NCBI RefSeq assembly: GCF_018688355.1 | Contig: NZ_CP061317.1 | Location: forward strand, 310,001-374,000 | From: Polynucleobacter sp. AP-Elch-400A-B2 | GTDB taxonomy: Bacteria > Pseudomonadota > Gammaproteobacteria > Burkholderiales > Burkholderiaceae | DNA: 64,000 nt | Direction of reading: 5' to 3' | Part shown: piece by piece, positions 17,010 through 25,095 of the stretch | Numbering within the stretch: position 1 is the stretch's first letter | Layout of the letters: each line of letters starts with the position of its first letter | Notes under the pieces: model-generated | The model's input: only the letters and a program-made list of their open reading frames with translations | What the model was told of the DNA's origin: nothing | The model's database searches: none | Position numbers and translations under genes: made by a program

Positions 17010-18725
17010 TTAGGCTTTCGCCCCTTTAGAGTACTTGCCATTGTTCTTGTAGGCTGCTTCTTTAAAGGGGTTCACACCTAGACGGCGGTAGGTCTCGATA
17101 AAGGGCTCATCTGCAGATCTTTGCTCTACGTAGGTATTGATGAGACTAGTCATTACATCGGGGATTTCATTGGCATAGAAAGAGGGCCCAATTACCTTGC
17201 CAATAGAGGCATCATTGCCTTGTTCTCCACCCAAAGTGATTTGATACCACTCTTCACCATCTTTATCCACGCCAAGCACACCAATATTGCCAACGTGATG
17301 ATGGCCACAAGAATTAATACATCCAGAAATATTCAGACTAATATCACCTAAGTCAAACAGGTAGTCCAAATCATCAAAGCGCTCCTGAATCGCTTTAGCA
17401 ATGGGGAGTGATTTGGCATTGGCTAGTGAACAGAAATCGCCACCAGGGCAAGCGATGATGTCAGTGAGTAATCCAATATTAGGAAGTGCCACATGCTGTT
17501 GCTTAGCGGCTTGCCAGAGCTCCAATAGTTTAGATTGCTCTACATCAGCTAGCACTAAGTTTTGTTCGTGGGTTACCCGTAATTCACCAAAGCTATATTG
17601 ATCAGCTAAATCTGCAATAGCATTCATCTGTGCGCTAGTAGCATCACCCGGGGCAACTGTGCCGTGAGGCTTGAGCGATAGGATGACGCTGGCATAGCCT
17701 GGTACTTGATGGGGCTTGACGTTACGCTCCAGCCAACGAGCAAAAGCACCTCTCTCGGCCTCGGTAGCAGCTGCAAGAATGACTTCATCACTTAATGCAT
17801 TCAACCGTTGATATGCAGGCTTAGTAAAGTGTTTAGCAACACGCTCCCACTCAGACTTTGTGAAATTATCTTTACTCTGTTTTACTTCATTGTGAAGATG
17901 CACCCATTCACCTTCAACTTGGCGTGCAAATTCTTCAGGACCTAACGCCTTTACTAATATCTTGATACGAGCTTTGTATAGATTGTCTCTTCTACCAAAG
18001 CGGTTGTACACGCGCAGTAATGCAGTTAAGTAACTTGGTAGAACTTGCCATGGTAAGCCTTGCTTAATTAAGGATCCCAGTATGGGTGTGCGACCCATAC
18101 CACCACCAGCATAAATATCAGCAGTCAATTCTCCATTATTAATATTTGGATCTTTCTTGAGTTCAATACCAACGTCATGGCACAACAATACTGTGCGATC
18201 TTCTTTGGCGCCATTGATCGCAAACTTAAATTTGCGTGGTAGGTGTGCAAACTCTGGGTGTAATGTTGACCATTGGCGGAGTAACTCACAGATGGGCCTT
18301 GGGTCGATGTATTCATCTGCAGCAACACCTGCAAAAGCATCACTTGTAATGTTCCGAATACAGTTACCTGATGTTTGGATGGCATGCATCTCTACTTTGG
18401 CTAATTCAGCCAAGATGTCCGGTGTCTGTTCTAGCTCTACCCAGTTGAACTGAATATTTTGACGGGTTGTGAAGTGTCCGTAACCACGATCGTATTTATC
18501 AGCAATGAAGGCGAGCGTACGAAGCTGCTTGGCACTCAATAAGCCATAAGGAATGGCAACGCGCAGCATATACGCATGGCGCTGATGATAGAGACCATTC
18601 TGTAGACGGAGAGGGCGGAATTCTTCTTCGGCTAGGGTGCCGTTCAGGCGTCGTTCAACCTGGTCTCGGAATTGGATAACCCGTTGATCTACAAGGGTTT
18701 GGTCAATATGGTCATATTTGTACAT
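17010..18725 (-). CDS. cysI: Sulfite (or nitrite) reductase hemoprotein
   Basis: A 571-residue siroheme/[4Fe-4S] reductase that takes sulfite to sulfide in assimilatory sulfur metabolism. Two ferredoxin-like half-domains begin at GLYHQRHAYMLRVAIPYG and recur near residue 340. The cofactor cysteines are in CPGGDFC (about 425) and CINSCGHHH (about 466), and the substrate-site basic residues lie in RGYGHFTTRQNIQFNW. The C-terminal tail is Lys-rich. It heads a minus-strand operon with DUF934 and cobA. Specificity for sulfite rather than nitrite rests on the DUF934/cobA context. A perfect palindrome sits upstream of its start. Confidence 0.9.
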   Translation of the reverse strand: MYKYDHIDQTLVDQRVIQFRDQVERRLNGTLAEEEFRPLRLQNGLYHQRHAYMLRVAIPYGLLSAKQLRTLAFIADKYDRGYGHFTTRQNIQFNWVELEQTPDILAELAKVEMHAIQTSGNCIRNITSDAFAGVAADEYIDPRPICELLRQWSTLHPEFAHLPRKFKFAINGAKEDRTVLLCHDVGIELKKDPNINNGELTADIYAGGGMGRTPILGSLIKQGLPWQVLPSYLTALLRVYNRFGRRDNLYKARIKILVKALGPEEFARQVEGEWVHLHNEVKQSKDNFTKSEWERVAKHFTKPAYQRLNALSDEVILAAATEAERGAFARWLERNVKPHQVPGYASVILSLKPHGTVAPGDATSAQMNAIADLADQYSFGELRVTHEQNLVLADVEQSKLLELWQAAKQQHVALPNIGLLTDIIACPGGDFCSLANAKSLPIAKAIQERFDDLDYLFDLGDISLNISGCINSCGHHHVGNIGVLGVDKDGEEWYQITLGGEQGNDASIGKVIGPSFYANEIPDVMTSLINTYVEQRSADEPFIETYRRLGVNPFKEAAYKNNGKYSKGAKA

Positions 18726-18776
18726 AGCCCTGTATTGTCTGGGGCTATGAACATAACTACAAATACTTAAATATTG

Positions 18777-18806
18777 AATCTATATAACTAAAAGTATATA
18801 TAGATT
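18777..18806. promoter_or_regulatory. Perfect inverted repeat between cysI and the serine hydrolase gene
   Basis: AATCTATATA at 18777-18786 and its exact complement TATATAGATT at 18797-18806 are separated by ten bases, about 50 bases upstream of the cysI start. The position and dyad symmetry suggest an operator for cysI, for the divergent hydrolase, or both. The bound regulator is unknown; a LysR-type factor of the CysB group is one candidate. Confidence 0.4.
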
Positions 18807-18901
18807 GGGATGGGTAAATCCTAGCTCATCAGGGCTAATTTACCCCATCTCGGAGCTTAAGATGGCTCAGTTGTATATAAAAAATAGATATCGGAGAACA
18901 A

Positions 18902-20173
18902 ATGAAAAAATTACTTTTAGCTAGTAGCGTTGTTGCGATATTGGCTATCCCGGGATTGCTAATGGCGCAGACTAGTAAATCCCCCTTGCCGCCAGCATCA
19001 GGTCAGGGCTTTACGCAGGAAGGTCTCAAGCGTATTGATACTTTCTTTGCAGACCAGATTGCTAGCAATCAGATGCCGGGCGCTGTATTGGCAGTTTCCA
19101 AAAATGGTAAGTTGAGTATTTATAAGTCTTATGGCTATCTCGATAAAGATGATCAAAAACCTATGACAACCGATGCCATTTTTAATTTGGCATCGATGAC
19201 TAAGGTGATGGCAACCGTAGGTGCCTTAACCTTTTATGAGGAAGGAAAGCTGCCCCTCAATGCACCAATCTCTGATTGGTTGCCCCAATTCAAGAATATG
19301 AAAGTCGGCCAGGTGGATGCAGATGGTAAGCTCACTACAAGTCCTGCAAAAAATCCAATCACCGTACAAGATTTGATGCGCCACACCAATGGCCTTACAT
19401 ATGGTGGTCGTGGTGCAACCCCAATTCACCAGTTCTACCCTGCAGGTTCGGCTCCCGCTGCAATCAATCTCTCGACTGAAGAATTCATCGATAAGTTGGC
19501 TGCGGCGCCATTGTTATATGAACCTGGCACTGTTTGGGACTATGGCTTCGGTCTAGATGTGCTCGGCATCATCGAGGAGAAAATTGCAGGTAAGTCTCTT
19601 GGCGGTGTTTTGCAAGAGCGTGTTTGGAGCAAAGTAGGCATGCCAAATACATCCTTTCAGTTAGCTGAAAAAGATCGCCCGCGTTTGGCCCAACCGTTGC
19701 CATTAGATCCCTTAACAGGGAAACCGCAAAAGGTTGATATTCATACCAAGCAAGTCAAGTTTGATTGTGGCGGTTCATGCGCTTACTCAACAGCAGGCGA
19801 TTATTTGCGCTTTGGTCAAATGTTGCTCAATGGTGGCAGCATTGATGGTAAGCGTGTCTTAGGACCGCAAACTGTGGCATTCATGACGGCCAACCATTTA
19901 AATAAAGATATTAAAAATAATGTGAGCGGTACTGAGCCTGCCCGAGTTGGTTATGGCTTTGGCTTAGGAGTGGCCGTGAGAACAGAGCGAGGACTATCAG
20001 CTAACAACGGTAACGTTGGCGACTACTCCTGGAATGGCGCTTACGGCACCATCTTTTTTGTTGATCCAAAAGAACAAATGGTCGTTGTCATGATGGGTGT
20101 TGCGCCAGGCGAGATCCGTAAGGTGCATCGTGAGAAGCTCAATGCATTAATTTATGGAGCGCTTGAGAAGTAA
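18902..20173 (+). CDS. Secreted class C beta-lactamase-like serine hydrolase
   Basis: A 423-residue exported hydrolase of the beta-lactamase/EstB family. A clear signal peptide (MKKLLLASSVVAILAIPGLL, cleavage near MAQ) is followed by the catalytic SxxK as SMTK (about residues 98-101). A second tyrosine motif lies in WDYGFGLDVLG (about 213-223), which lacks the YxN of true class C lactamases and is closer to EstB-type esterases. A periplasmic esterase or peptidase role is more likely than antibiotic resistance. It stands alone, with a strong Rho-independent terminator immediately downstream. Confidence 0.82.
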   Translation: MKKLLLASSVVAILAIPGLLMAQTSKSPLPPASGQGFTQEGLKRIDTFFADQIASNQMPGAVLAVSKNGKLSIYKSYGYLDKDDQKPMTTDAIFNLASMTKVMATVGALTFYEEGKLPLNAPISDWLPQFKNMKVGQVDADGKLTTSPAKNPITVQDLMRHTNGLTYGGRGATPIHQFYPAGSAPAAINLSTEEFIDKLAAAPLLYEPGTVWDYGFGLDVLGIIEEKIAGKSLGGVLQERVWSKVGMPNTSFQLAEKDRPRLAQPLPLDPLTGKPQKVDIHTKQVKFDCGGSCAYSTAGDYLRFGQMLLNGGSIDGKRVLGPQTVAFMTANHLNKDIKNNVSGTEPARVGYGFGLGVAVRTERGLSANNGNVGDYSWNGAYGTIFFVDPKEQMVVVMMGVAPGEIRKVHREKLNALIYGALEK

Positions 20174-20203
20174 GTTAATGCTAGTGATTGCTGATCACCA
20201 ATA

Positions 20204-20249
20204 AAAAAAGCCCCTCAGTTGAACATCATGTCTAACTGAGGGGCTTTTG
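20204..20249 (+). terminator. Intrinsic terminator after the serine hydrolase
   Basis: Stem AAGCCCCTCAGTT (to 20220) pairs with AACTGAGGGGCTT (from 20234) across a 13-base loop, flanked by A7 on one side and TTTT on the other. It can therefore serve both this gene and the convergent molybdenum hydroxylase operon. Confidence 0.85.
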
Positions 20250-20295
20250 ATTCGCTTAGTTTGTATTACGGCAATATTTTGGGATAAGCCACTTA

Positions 20296-22524
20296 TTAAG
20301 CTAGGCTCAGATTCTCCTTGGATAGCGGGAAGTTGCGCACAGGTCTGCCGATTGCTGCAGAAATAGCATTTGCTACAGCAGGACCTACTACGCAAATGGT
20401 GGGCTCGCCAACGCCACCCCAAAAGTCATAGGTTGGAACTAGTACGGTTTCGATTCTAGGTGTGGAGCTCAATTTCAGCAGTGGATAGGTATCCAAGTTC
20501 TGTTGTTTGATGCGACCTTTTTCAACCGTAATTTCTGGAAGAAAGATCGCTCCAAGTGCCATTGCTACCGACCCTTCAATTTGCTCACGAGCTAAATACG
20601 GATTCGCAATGTGACCGGCATCTAATGCAAACACCAAACGATTGACCTTAACCACGTTGTTTTGAACCGTGACTTCAGCGACGCAAGCAGAGTAGCTGGC
20701 ATACCCCATAAATTGCGCCACGCCACGATAGGTTCCCGCTGGCAATGGCTTATCCCACTCCGCCTTTTTGGCTACTGCATTTAAAACACCCAGATGCTTG
20801 GGATGGTTTTGCATTAATGCACGCCTAAATTGCACTGGATCTTTGCCTGCAGCCTGGGCACATTCATCCATAAAGCATTCCATGAACATACCATTTTGAT
20901 TGGTATTTACGCCGCGCCAGGGACCGACTGGTATGTGCGTATTTTTCATGACATATTCAGTGAGCAGGCTTGGGAAGGTGTAGCCTAATTGGGCATCTGG
21001 ACCTTTCTCATAAAAACCTTGTAACTGACGCTCATCTTTACCATTTTTAATATTTTGCGGCGCAGCTGTGGCATTAATGGATTGACCTGCAACCTTAATA
21101 TGCATGCCGGTCAGATTGCCAGTGGCATCTAAGCCTGCAGTCATCTTTGCCATAGCAATGGGATGATAAAAATCATGAGTCATATCCTCTTCACGACTCC
21201 AAATCACCTTCACTGGAACTCCAGGAAACTTCTGTGCCACTTTTGCTGCGTAAGTCGTAAAGTCTTGAGTCGATCCACGGCGACCTAATCCACAGCCAGA
21301 ATCTAGTTTGTAGACTTCACAATTGGCCAGCGGTAAACCAGTTGCCTCAGACAGGGCTGCATGAGAGCCTTCACCGTTTTGTGTAGGTACCCAAGCCTCC
21401 GCACGGTCACCAGAAATCTTGACTGTTGCATTCATGGGCTCCATCGTGACGTGGGCTCTAAATGGCGTGAAATAAATTGCCTCGACTTTCTTGGCGGAAG
21501 ACTGAATGACTTCAGGGGCATCACCAACCTTACGTTGCCAGAAATCACCTTGTTCGTCTAATCCATCTCTGAGCATCTGATTAATGCCAGCTTGTGAGGT
21601 GTTGGCTCCTTTGCCTTCATCCCAAACAATCGGTAAAGCATTGAGTGCGGCATTAGCATGCCACCAGGTATCGGCTACTACTGCTAGAGTGCTGTCATCA
21701 ATTTTGACAACACCCTTTACTCCTCGCAGATTGCTGATCTTGGCTTCGTCATAACTCACTAACTTACCCCCAAATACAGGGCAAGACTTAACTGATGCAC
21801 AAAGCATTCCAGGGAGCTGTAAGTCGATACCATATACCTTGCTGCCGTTGACTTTATTGGCCGTGTCTAACCGGGCATAGGGCTGGCCGGCAACCTTCCA
21901 AGTTCGTGGATCTTTTAGGGTAATTGATTTTGGATCGGGTGGGGTGAGGGTGGATGCTAGCTCGGCAACGTTGCCGTAGGTAGTCTTGCGTCCTGTCGGA
22001 AGATGCGTAATGACACCTTTATCTACCTTTAATTCCGTAACGGGAACGTTCCACTGATTAGCGGCAGCTTGTACGAGCATGATGCGAGCTGCTGCTGCGC
22101 CTCGGCGCACATAATCTTCTGATATCCGGATACCACGACTACCGCCAGTACCATGCTCTCCCCACACGCGTTTACGAGCCAAACTCTGCCCCGGGGTTGC
22201 GGATTGTGTTTTTACTTTTCTCCAATTGCACTCCAGCTCCTCTGTCACCAGTTGAGCTAAGCCAGTGCGTGTGCCTTGTCCCATCTCAGAGCGAGCAACC
22301 CGAATGAACACAGTGTCATCGGGTTTAATGCTGACCCATGCATTTACCTCTGCATCACCAAATTGGGTAGGGGTATTGGGATCATAGCTAGCGCCAGCTT
22401 GCGCAAATGCCTCAGGTAGGACGCCTACGCCTAGCATTAAGCCTCCACCTACTAGGGTGCCTTTAATAATGAAGTCGCGACGTGAGATATTAACTAATGG
22501 AGTGTCTAATGTATTGAGTGTCAT
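20296..22524 (-). CDS. Molybdopterin-binding aldehyde/xanthine-dehydrogenase-family large subunit (IorB-like)
   Basis: A 742-residue catalytic subunit of a molybdenum hydroxylase, closest in layout to the isoquinoline 1-oxidoreductase beta subunit. The N-terminus has a twin-arginine export signal (ISRRDFIIKG then a hydrophobic stretch ending LPEAFAQA), so the enzyme probably acts in the periplasm. Molybdopterin-contact regions include VARSEMGQGTRTGLAQLVTE and the later GCGLGRRGSTQDFTTY. I start it at ATG 22524, which has AAGGAAA upstream; the open frame extends to 22680 but that part overlaps the small subunit. It is paired with the [2Fe-2S] subunit upstream. The substrate (aldehyde or N-heterocycle) is unknown. 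Confidence 0.85.
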   Translation of the reverse strand: MTLNTLDTPLVNISRRDFIIKGTLVGGGLMLGVGVLPEAFAQAGASYDPNTPTQFGDAEVNAWVSIKPDDTVFIRVARSEMGQGTRTGLAQLVTEELECNWRKVKTQSATPGQSLARKRVWGEHGTGGSRGIRISEDYVRRGAAAARIMLVQAAANQWNVPVTELKVDKGVITHLPTGRKTTYGNVAELASTLTPPDPKSITLKDPRTWKVAGQPYARLDTANKVNGSKVYGIDLQLPGMLCASVKSCPVFGGKLVSYDEAKISNLRGVKGVVKIDDSTLAVVADTWWHANAALNALPIVWDEGKGANTSQAGINQMLRDGLDEQGDFWQRKVGDAPEVIQSSAKKVEAIYFTPFRAHVTMEPMNATVKISGDRAEAWVPTQNGEGSHAALSEATGLPLANCEVYKLDSGCGLGRRGSTQDFTTYAAKVAQKFPGVPVKVIWSREEDMTHDFYHPIAMAKMTAGLDATGNLTGMHIKVAGQSINATAAPQNIKNGKDERQLQGFYEKGPDAQLGYTFPSLLTEYVMKNTHIPVGPWRGVNTNQNGMFMECFMDECAQAAGKDPVQFRRALMQNHPKHLGVLNAVAKKAEWDKPLPAGTYRGVAQFMGYASYSACVAEVTVQNNVVKVNRLVFALDAGHIANPYLAREQIEGSVAMALGAIFLPEITVEKGRIKQQNLDTYPLLKLSSTPRIETVLVPTYDFWGGVGEPTICVVGPAVANAISAAIGRPVRNFPLSKENLSLA

Positions 22525-22534
22525 ATCGATTTCC

Positions 22535-23032
22535 TTAGCCGCGTGTTGAAGGAGATGCGTCGTACTGAGCCAGTACTTCTGCCAATTTCTTCTGACCAGA
22601 GGCAACATGAATTCCATCGCGAATCTTTTGATAGGTACCGCAGCGACAGAGATTGCCCATGGCACTATCAATATCAGCATCAGTAGGTTTCGGAATTCTT
22701 TTTAGTAGAGCGGCAGCAGCCATCACCTGTCCAGATTGGCAATAACCGCACTGGGGTACGTCAAGAGCAATCCAGGCTTGTTGCACGGGATGCGTATTGT
22801 TTTTAGAGAGCGCCTCAATGGTCGTAATTTTTGCTATACCCACTGCAGAGACAGGTAATGAGCAAGAGCGCACGGGTTCACCATTGAGGTAAACCGTACA
22901 AGCACCACACTGAGCCACGCCACATCCATACTTCGTTCCGGTAAGGCCAACTACTTCGCGAATAGCCCATAGCAAGGGCATAGTTGGCTCGACATCAATA
23001 TTGTGAATCTTGCCATTAACTGATAGCTGCAT
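22535..23032 (-). CDS. [2Fe-2S] small subunit of the molybdenum hydroxylase (IorA-like)
   Basis: A 165-residue electron-transfer subunit with both clusters of the family. The plant-ferredoxin-type cluster has Cys37, Cys42, Cys45 and Cys57; the second cluster has Cys95, Cys98, Cys129 and Cys131. It passes electrons from the Mo site to an acceptor. No FAD subunit or cytochrome is encoded beside it, so the acceptor must be elsewhere, as in IorAB-type enzymes that use cytochromes. It has no signal of its own and is probably exported with the Tat-tagged large subunit. An eight- to ten-base gap leads into the large subunit gene. Confidence 0.87.
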   Translation of the reverse strand: MQLSVNGKIHNIDVEPTMPLLWAIREVVGLTGTKYGCGVAQCGACTVYLNGEPVRSCSLPVSAVGIAKITTIEALSKNNTHPVQQAWIALDVPQCGYCQSGQVMAAAALLKRIPKPTDADIDSAMGNLCRCGTYQKIRDGIHVASGQKKLAEVLAQYDASPSTRG

Positions 23033-23327
23033 AAGGATCTCCTCTACTGTTTTGAATCACTTTAAATGATTGTGGAAGATTTGGCACATCTGTAATTAGG
23101 TAAGGCGCAACAAATCCCTCGGCAGCATCATCTTTTCAGTATTGATGAGTAGATACCCTAATTAATATTTACTTTTTATGACAATGGTCAGCTTCGGGAT
23201 TGCTGAGTCGCTACCAACCTTTTCTATTTAATGGTTTTTGCTAAGAACTAAAATTTCGCTATCAGTATTTTGTACCGCATCTAATTAAGGAGATTGACAT
23301 GACGTAACTATCAAAAAGGAGTTTGTT
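23033..23327 (+). other. 295-base intergenic region upstream of the orphan Arg-rich gene
   Basis: Divergent promoter space between the molybdenum hydroxylase operon and the orphan gene. I see no clear operator. Near its right end a strong Shine-Dalgarno (AAGGAG at 23287-23292) is followed by ATG ACG TAA at 23299-23307, a two-codon ORF lying just upstream of the real gene's own Shine-Dalgarno. Confidence 0.5.
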
Positions 23328-23645
23328 ATGTCACGTACATTAAGAAGAAAAAATCAGCAGCATGATTATGGTTGGGTCTTAATTGACTGGAGATCTCGTA
23401 TCCCGGGAGTGCAATATCCACGCCATGATTCAAGATCAGCCTTAGGTCAAAAAGCGATTGCACGCTATCACTCTGACAGTCAGGTAACGATGGGTAGTAC
23501 TGCACCGCGCTCGTATCGCAAGGCATATGATCATCGACTACGTACCCGAAATGACCGACAAATGAGAAAGTGGCTTCAGGATCCGGAATTTGACCCAGTT
23601 TTTGAGGTATACCATCGGCATGATGCGAATTACAGCTGGTGGTGA
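23328..23645 (+). CDS. Small Arg/Tyr/His-rich protein of unknown function
   Basis: A 105-residue basic protein starting MSRTLRRKNQQHDYGW, preceded by an excellent AAAAAGGAG at the right spacing, so translation is likely. I do not recognise a family. The composition (many Arg, Tyr, His, Trp and almost no Cys or Leu-rich core) recalls small basic proteins of phage origin that begin MSRT-R-R-K, but this is only an impression. There is no signal peptide or membrane segment. It lies in a short accessory spot next to a toxin-antitoxin pair and is followed at once by a G-rich tract. Confidence 0.55.
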   Translation: MSRTLRRKNQQHDYGWVLIDWRSRIPGVQYPRHDSRSALGQKAIARYHSDSQVTMGSTAPRSYRKAYDHRLRTRNDRQMRKWLQDPEFDPVFEVYHRHDANYSWW

Positions 23646-23651
23646 TTTAGA

Positions 23652-23675
23652 GGGAGGGGGGGGTGGGTGACCCCC
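23652..23675 (+). other. G-rich tract able to form a G-quadruplex or hairpin
   Basis: Directly after the orphan gene stop, GGG, A, a run of eight G and T-GGG (23652-23667) supply four G-triplets with one- or two-base loops. CCCCC at 23671-23675 could instead pair with part of the G8 run. Either structure could stop polymerase or protect the mRNA end. Confidence 0.5.
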
Positions 23676-23727
23676 TAATTTAAGGATTTTTATGGCTAAA
23701 TCCTACTTAATTTGTAATTATGAATAC

Positions 23728-23755
23728 TTAAATATATAATTAAATATATATTTAA
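23728..23755. promoter_or_regulatory. Inverted-repeat operator candidate of the phd-doc pair
   Basis: TTAAATATAT (23728-23737) and its complement ATATATTTAA (23746-23755) flank an 8-base AT-only centre, ending 14 bases before the antitoxin ATG. Phd-family antitoxins repress their own operon by binding such palindromes, so autoregulation is expected. Confidence 0.55.
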
Positions 23756-23768
23756 TCGTGGAGAGATC

Positions 23769-24017
23769 ATGGAAATCTTACTAACATCCTTAACGGCTTC
23801 TTTGACTGAGTTACGGGAGCCAAATAAGGTAATTGCTAGGGCCGGAAATAGTCCCGTTGCAATTCTCAATCGCAATGAGGCCATTGGATACTTTGTACCT
23901 AAAAGTGCTGTTTCGGACATTGAGCTCAAGCAAATTAGCGATGAGCAGGTAAGTGCATTCCTGCAGAATGATTTACATGAAATCAGTCATGTACTGGAGT
24001 ATCTGAAGGATAAGTAA
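23769..24017 (+). CDS. Phd/YefM-family antitoxin
   Basis: An 82-residue protein with the Phd-type N-terminal DNA-binding half (ITSLTASLTELREPNKVI-like region, then RAGNSPVAILNRNEAIGYFVP) and a disordered toxin-neutralising C-terminus ending in Lys. GGAGAGATC precedes the ATG. It sits four bases upstream of the Doc-like toxin gene, the normal antitoxin-first order. It should bind and inhibit Doc and repress the operon through the upstream palindrome. Confidence 0.85.
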   Translation: MEILLTSLTASLTELREPNKVIARAGNSPVAILNRNEAIGYFVPKSAVSDIELKQISDEQVSAFLQNDLHEISHVLEYLKDK

Positions 24018-24021
24018 AGAG

Positions 24022-24399
24022 ATGACTCAGTTCAACGTTCTCAGTACGACGCAAGTGATCGCTATTCATGACTCTATCATCGGCGCAAACGAGTTGCAGG
24101 GCTTGGCAAAAGATAAGTCCTTAGACGCAGTATTAGCCAGGGTTCACAATCGTTTGCAATATGGATTTATATCTGACTACTGTGATTTGGCTGCATGCTA
24201 TGCAGTTTTTATAGCTAAGGGGCACTGTTTCAATGATGCCAATAAAAGAACTGCTGCCACCATTTTGTTTCTGATATTAAAAAGTAACGGTATTTCGATA
24301 AAGTTTTCTGGGCTGGCCTTAGGCGATTGGATTATCGAAGTTGCTACAGACAGAAAAACAGAAATTGAGTTGGCTGCCTGGCTGAGATCCCATAACTAA
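24022..24399 (+). CDS. doc: Doc-family toxin (Fic fold)
   Basis: A 125-residue toxin of the Fic/Doc superfamily. The active-site motif HCFNDANKRTA is at residues 68-78, with the catalytic His68 and the Doc-type Asn-Asp-Ala-Asn-Lys-Arg. P1 Doc phosphorylates elongation factor Tu and halts translation; the same activity is expected here from the conserved motif. Length matches Doc (about 126). It is preceded by the Phd-like antitoxin and by no other toxin-antitoxin genes. It ends in a convergent arrangement with a minus-strand membrane protein. Confidence 0.9.
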   Translation: MTQFNVLSTTQVIAIHDSIIGANELQGLAKDKSLDAVLARVHNRLQYGFISDYCDLAACYAVFIAKGHCFNDANKRTAATILFLILKSNGISIKFSGLALGDWIIEVATDRKTEIELAAWLRSHN

Positions 24400-24441
24400 A
24401 AATTCTTAGCCTCCTGATTGCAAGCATCAGGCTTCAGAAGC

Positions 24442-24813
24442 TTAAAACTGAACTTCTCTGTAGTGTCGATACAGATTGGCAATCGATGCGAAGCCTAGAA
24501 CCACGATCAGAGCAGCAAAAAGGTATTCAGTCGTCAGGTATGTAAACGTATCTGTTTGAATGGCTATTGCTGCCGCAATAAAGGCTGCAATCGCTCCGAA
24601 GACTACTAGTTTGAAGTTGGGGATAAAAGCGCCAAGCGTGATGGCAATAAATAGCAGGATGAGTTCAGAAACCAGTTCATCTGCAGTCTGAAAAATTTGA
24701 TTGGTGAGCTCAGGGTTGGTCATCTTTCCTAAGACGGCCAGCATCAATATGCTGGCAAGTACTGCAAAGTTCAGTTTCGCTTTATTGAAAAAGGTTTTGA
24801 ATTGATCATTCAC
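24442..24813 (-). CDS. Small membrane protein of unknown function
   Basis: A 123-residue protein with about three or four hydrophobic helices (around 16-30, 50-68, 70-86 and 96-112) and charged ends. No family is recognised. The start is GTG at 24813, the only reasonable start since the next Met lies inside a helix. It is 27 bases downstream of another small membrane protein gene, and both may belong with the LigI-like hydrolase and Bug receptor genes further upstream. Confidence 0.6.
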   Translation of the reverse strand: MNDQFKTFFNKAKLNFAVLASILMLAVLGKMTNPELTNQIFQTADELVSELILLFIAITLGAFIPNFKLVVFGAIAAFIAAAIAIQTDTFTYLTTEYLFAALIVVLGFASIANLYRHYREVQF

Positions 24814-24840
24814 AGCAGGCAGTCTTTGTTGGTGAAATAT

Positions 24841-25068
24841 TTAGGGATTGGCACTACCGCTAAACACAAGGCTGATACCAATCCACAAGAGAATAAAAGC
24901 AATCAAGATCGTCAAGCCAAGCTTCTTGAGAAAGTATTCTAGGGTATCCATATAAGCTTCATCATTACGACCAAAGTATTGGTCAAAGCGTTTCCATACC
25001 AGGCGACCCACCACCAGTGGAAGTAGCATGGCAACAATGCCAAGAATAATAGTAAGAGTGTTATCCAT
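24841..25068 (-). CDS. Small two-helix membrane protein of unknown function
   Basis: A 75-residue protein with hydrophobic segments at both ends (about 5-22 and 50-70) and a charged central loop containing GRNDEAYMDTLEYFLKK. I recognise no family. It lies in the same direction as the neighbouring small membrane protein and the LigI-like gene, with a 27-base gap on each side. Confidence 0.6.
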   Translation of the reverse strand: MDNTLTIILGIVAMLLPLVVGRLVWKRFDQYFGRNDEAYMDTLEYFLKKLGLTILIAFILLWIGISLVFSGSANP

Positions 25069-25095
25069 GGGGTTTGTATTCTTTCTTGCTAATGT

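Noticed and set aside
18902..20173. Calling the class C-like hydrolase an antibiotic-resistance beta-lactamase
   Set aside because: The SxxK motif is present but the YxN motif of true AmpC enzymes is not, and the layout fits esterase-like family members.
20195..20422. Minus-strand 75-residue Cys/Arg-rich ORF
   Set aside because: It overlaps the 3' end of the molybdenum hydroxylase gene and the terminator hairpin in another frame. Its composition fits an out-of-frame shadow.
22525..22680. N-terminal extension of the molybdenum hydroxylase large subunit
   Set aside because: The extension overlaps the small-subunit gene and lacks export features. ATG 22524 has a ribosome site and starts just before the Tat motif.
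24413..24431. CCTGAT/ATCAGG hairpin between doc and the membrane protein gene
   Set aside because: Only six base pairs with no T-run on either strand, so it is too weak to call as a terminator.
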